Assembly (NCBI GenBank): GCA_024233435.1
Contig: JACKPQ010000001.1
Span: 496,001 to 560,000, forward strand
Length of the DNA stretch: 64,000 nt
Direction of reading: 5' to 3'
Source of the DNA: Chlamydiales bacterium
Lineage (GTDB): Bacteria > Chlamydiota > Chlamydiia > Chlamydiales > JACKPQ01
Shown: positions 61,436-64,000 of the stretch, piece by piece
How the letters are laid out: every line of letters begins with the position of its first letter
Numbering within the stretch: position 1 is the stretch's first letter
Position numbers and translations under genes: made by a program
Notes under the pieces: model-generated
What the model was told of the DNA's origin: nothing
Databases searched by the model: none
Seen by the model: the letters and a program-made list of their open reading frames with translations, nothing else

Positions 61436-61911
61436 GCTGAGAACATCGTTAGTAGCGCTTTAGCGTTTTGAGACGGGTGTTCTCTTAAAAATTCTTGGTA
61501 GTCAGATACTTTATCTTTGAAATTTACATCACGAACGAACGCTTCAGCGAGTTCTTTCCCTTGGGGGTACAAACCATCATCAAATAGGTAAATTGCAAAA
61601 TCCAACGTAGAATTATTGAAATATTTAGGCTCTTTAAACTTTTCCACATAGGCATCTAAGGCTTTACGCCACTGAAGCGGGTCACAGCTACAGAATATAG
61701 CTGCAAAAACCTTGGAAGCCTTGATCTCAAGTACACCTTCAAAAACGTTGGCTAAAAGCAATCCATCGAGAAATGCCTGTTCATAGTCAAACCAAAACTG
61801 AGAAGGTTGCCGTCCAAACCACTTGGTGAATTCTTCGAATTGTGCATTTCTCAAATATAGATGGCCTTCATCAACAACATGCTTATGATTTATAGTTATA
61901 TTGGACTTCAT
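61396..61911 (-). CDS. protein of unknown function convergent with recF
   Basis: The 171-residue protein has an uninterrupted frame with natural composition (aromatic-rich, FWFDYEQAFLDGLLLANVFEG and YFNNSTLDFAIYLFDDGLYP) but no family I recognise. It overlaps the 3' end of recF by 40 nt convergently and lies downstream of pgi on the same strand by 59 nt. No membrane segment or signal peptide is seen. Confidence 0.6.
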   Translation of the reverse strand: MKSNITINHKHVVDEGHLYLRNAQFEEFTKWFGRQPSQFWFDYEQAFLDGLLLANVFEGVLEIKASKVFAAIFCSCDPLQWRKALDAYVEKFKEPKYFNNSTLDFAIYLFDDGLYPQGKELAEAFVRDVNFKDKVSDYQEFLREHPSQNAKALLTMFSAHLGREMMSISIV

Positions 61912-61970
61912 AATTAACCATTATTTAATTTAATAATGATTATATCATACTTTATTAGCGAATATATTGT

Positions 61971-63557
61971 CTAGAGGGAATCAAAATGTGAGATGTAAGC
62001 ACTTGCTTGCTCGAAGGTCACTTTATCGCCACCCTTGCGCCTATCTGCATAAAGATCAATAATTTGGTTAGCCAGCACCTTGCCCAGCTGCACGCCCTCT
62101 TGATCAAAAGAATTGATGTTCCAGATAAAGCCTTCAAAGGCTGTGACATGCTCATAGTATGCCAAAATTAAGCCCAAAGTATACGGGTCACACCGTTTGG
62201 CAATCAGCATGCGCGTCTGGCGATTCCCTTTAAAGACCTTGTTGGGATTATCACTTTCCTTGCCTGTGGCAAGACCTATCGACTGTGCAATAAGATTGGA
62301 CAAGAGCTTTTCTTGGGATGTTGTCCCTCCCACTTCTAAATCTTGGCTAAACTGGGATTCAGCAAATCCGATGAACTCGATGGGGATAACCGTTGTGCCT
62401 TGATGAATGAGCTGATAAAAGGAATGCTGCCCGTTCGTTCCCGGCTCTCCCCAAATAATAGGTCCCGTATCAAAGTTGACAAATTGCCCTAGTCGATCGA
62501 TTTGCTTGCCGTTAGACTCCATGGACAGCTGCTGCAAGTGAGCCGATAACCTTGTTAGAGCTTGAGAATAGGGAATGATAGCTTTTGTATGAGCGCCAAG
62601 AAAATTGCGATTCCAAATGCTGAGCAAAGCTCCAATAAGCGGCAAATTATTTTCAAGGTCTTCATTTAAAGCCGCTGTATCCATAGCGCTAGCGCCGCGC
62701 AAGAAATTCAAAAACTTATCCATGCCAAGGGCAAACGCCAAAGAAACGCCTCCTACCATTGATGTCACTGAATAGCGACCTCCAACATAATCCCACATGT
62801 AAAATGAAGAGCGGTATTTAGTAGGATCATCCATAGGACTCCCCTGCCCGGTCACTGCTACCATATGTTCTTGCGGATTTAGCCCCTTTTCTAGCAGCTT
62901 GCGTCGGATGAACTCTTCGTTTGTCCTTGTTTCCAAAGTTGTTCCCGACTTTGAAACAATGACAACCAAAGTCTTGCTTAAATCAACTTTGTGCAATATG
63001 CCCGTTGCATCGTCAGGATCAACATTGGACAAGAAATGGACGTTGCGCCCTTCTTTTTTAAAAGCTTCTAAGGCTAGATAGATCGCTTTCGGTCCTAACT
63101 CAGACCCTCCGATACCAACCTGAATAACATCGGTGAAAACACCTTGGCCATCGACTTCAGTTAAAAATCGTTTGAGTTTTTCAAGCTCTGCAAAAGCAGC
63201 CTCTGTAGCCTCAACTGCTTTTTTACCCATTTGCTTGTTATCAAAAAAATCTCGCATCGCCGTATGTAGAACAGAGCGATTTTCGCTTTCACACCCTTCG
63301 ATGCAGTTAATGACCTCGCCCGATTGCATAGCATGCATATGCTCTATCACACTGCGCTCTTTGGCCAGCTCAATAAGAGCTGTCATCACCTGATCATCAA
63401 CTTTTTCCGTTGCGTAAAGCAGCCTCAGTCCCAATGCAGATACACACATTTTTTCAATGCGCTCTGAAGTTAATAATTTTTTGTCAGTTAAGTTAACAGG
63501 ATTTTTTGCTAGCTCAGCAAGTTGCTTAGAAGTAGTTAGATCATTAAAAGAAGTCAT
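61971..63557 (-). CDS. pgi: glucose-6-phosphate isomerase
   Basis: The 528-residue enzyme interconverts glucose 6-phosphate and fructose 6-phosphate. Signatures include VIQVGIGGSELGPKAIYLAL, LVVIVSKSGTTLETRTNEEF, the WDYVGGRYSVTSMVGG active-site block, GQFVNFDTGPIIWGEPGTNG and QHSFYQLIHQGT with the catalytic His. The length matches the chlamydial enzyme (about 525). AGAGG lies five bases upstream of the ATG at 63557. It is transcribed away from tRNA-Pro. Confidence 0.97.
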   Translation of the reverse strand: MTSFNDLTTSKQLAELAKNPVNLTDKKLLTSERIEKMCVSALGLRLLYATEKVDDQVMTALIELAKERSVIEHMHAMQSGEVINCIEGCESENRSVLHTAMRDFFDNKQMGKKAVEATEAAFAELEKLKRFLTEVDGQGVFTDVIQVGIGGSELGPKAIYLALEAFKKEGRNVHFLSNVDPDDATGILHKVDLSKTLVVIVSKSGTTLETRTNEEFIRRKLLEKGLNPQEHMVAVTGQGSPMDDPTKYRSSFYMWDYVGGRYSVTSMVGGVSLAFALGMDKFLNFLRGASAMDTAALNEDLENNLPLIGALLSIWNRNFLGAHTKAIIPYSQALTRLSAHLQQLSMESNGKQIDRLGQFVNFDTGPIIWGEPGTNGQHSFYQLIHQGTTVIPIEFIGFAESQFSQDLEVGGTTSQEKLLSNLIAQSIGLATGKESDNPNKVFKGNRQTRMLIAKRCDPYTLGLILAYYEHVTAFEGFIWNINSFDQEGVQLGKVLANQIIDLYADRRKGGDKVTFEQASAYISHFDSL

Positions 63558-63647
63558 ATCCTCTTTATGTCAAATGGACAATATTAATGTAAAGCGTGGA
63601 ATTTCTTGAAATAGGCTCTCTGAAAACATGCCAAGGCAAAATCAGAC

Positions 63648-63676
63648 TTGGTATTAAAAGAGGCATCTGCTAGTAT
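63648..63676 (+). promoter_or_regulatory. candidate promoter of tRNA-Pro
   Basis: TTGGTA (63648-63653), a 17-nt spacer and TAGTAT (63671-63676) lie 11 nt before the tRNA start. A T-run (CTTTTTT at about 63765) follows the tRNA and could end transcription. Confidence 0.5.
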
Positions 63677-63682
63677 GAACTA

Positions 63683-64000
63683 TCACTCGGGGTATAGCGC
63701 AGCTTGGCTAGCGCGTCTGGTTTGGGACCAGAAGGTCGGGGGTTCAAATCCCTCTACCCCGAAACTTTTTTCTTGAGGCAACCCAAGCGCCTTCCCCATC
63801 GTCCATATCGACCCGCCAGCTGCAGCAAAACCTAAAAGCTTGCGTTTGCCAAGTGAACTTAGCGACTCTGGCAATACAATCACCTCATCAAGGCCATCCC
63901 AGCTTTCGGTAAATGTCGCTTCATACACAACACGGAAAGGATGCTTAACTTGGATAAAAAGATCATCAAATGTCTTAAGCATTTCCTGACTGCAAAGCTC
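63683..64000 (-). CDS. C-terminal part of an unknown gene running off the right edge
   Basis: The minus-strand frame is open to the window edge (no stop upstream of ATG 63982), so the gene start is probably outside. It reads VYEATFTESWDGLDEVIVLP, then LGFAAAGGSIWTMGKALGLP, which looks genuine. The last ~25 residues (GVEGFEPPTFWSQTRRAS and so on) are only the antisense of tRNA-Pro, so the natural end of the gene is uncertain and may have been lost when the tRNA region was joined. No family assigned. Confidence 0.5.
   Translation of the reverse strand, partial: ELCSQEMLKTFDDLFIQVKHPFRVVYEATFTESWDGLDEVIVLPESLSSLGKRKLLGFAAAGGSIWTMGKALGLPQEKSFGVEGFEPPTFWSQTRRASQAALYPE
63688..63762 (+). tRNA. tRNA-Pro (TGG)
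   Basis: Cloverleaf with acceptor CGGGGTA/TACCCCG, D-arm GCGCAGCTTGGCTAGCGC, anticodon stem TCTGG/CCAGA with loop TTTGGGA (anticodon TGG) and T-arm GGGGTTCAAATCCC. CCA is not encoded. Confidence 0.95.

Overview
The window looks like a chromosome segment of an environmental (Parachlamydiales-type) chlamydia. Recognisable chlamydial housekeeping genes are present: smpB-dnaN-recF, leuS-waaA, pgi, a SodTi-type dicarboxylate translocator, a PEBP protein, a Tlc/NTT-family nucleotide-type transporter, and a SET-domain protein very like the Chlamydia chromatin effector NUE. Aconitase is also present, an enzyme the TCA-deficient Chlamydiaceae lack. Many host-type domains (F-box, ankyrin, SET, trypsin-like) fit an intracellular lifestyle. 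I do not name a species.

Layout. 1-7543 (minus): a giant open frame of at least 2514 codons that runs off the left edge. 7614-14583: OsmC protein, dicarboxylate translocator, SET protein, aconitase and a compact run of small membrane, PEBP and lipoprotein genes. 14654-17711: an exported HIT-like protein, a trypsin-like protease joined to a putative nuclease-toxin-like C-terminus, and two head-to-head gene remnants. 17784-21923: an ABC-F ATPase between two AAA_14/DUF4143 ATPases. 22131-23813: a membrane-anchored protein and a small hypothetical protein. 23922-26223: a coupled cluster of TauE/SafE permease, type III polyketide synthase and His-rich membrane protein. 26159-41922 (minus): ten ankyrin genes plus a broken one and a remnant. 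42054-42806: a UbiG-like methyltransferase. 42787-48873: malic enzyme, Tlc-like transporter, HD phosphohydrolase, glycosyltransferase and deacetylase. 49094-49267: tRNA-Met and initiator tRNA. 49404-53975: a tandem duplication of an inverse-autotransporter gene that carried along a piece of waaA. 53729-61435: waaA, leuS, a conserved unknown, smpB, dnaN, recF. 61396-63557: a hypothetical and pgi. 63688-63762: tRNA-Pro, then a gene running off the right edge.

The main result concerns the ankyrin array. It appears to have grown inside a biosynthetic operon. The 3' end of the membrane gene (26203-26228) and the 5' end of the methyltransferase (42055-42080) match at 22 of 26 positions. A hybrid relict at 30888-30961 carries both genes' sequence in the overlapping arrangement expected before the split. 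Several spacers between ankyrin genes are decayed copies of the methyltransferase promoter and first ~110 coding bases, so each duplication unit carried them along. The reconstructed operon is permease, type III PKS, membrane protein, methyltransferase, which suggests a small polyketide pathway.

The ankyrin proteins are modular. Three leader types (transmembrane plus F-box-like, short MTQQ plus F-box, and S/T/P-rich MSHP) are attached to one shared ~75-residue core domain followed by 3 to 17 ankyrin repeats. Copy number and leader type vary by duplication, deletion, nonsense mutation and read-through into antisense methyltransferase sequence. All functional statements rest on reading motifs by eye; no database or structure search was run.
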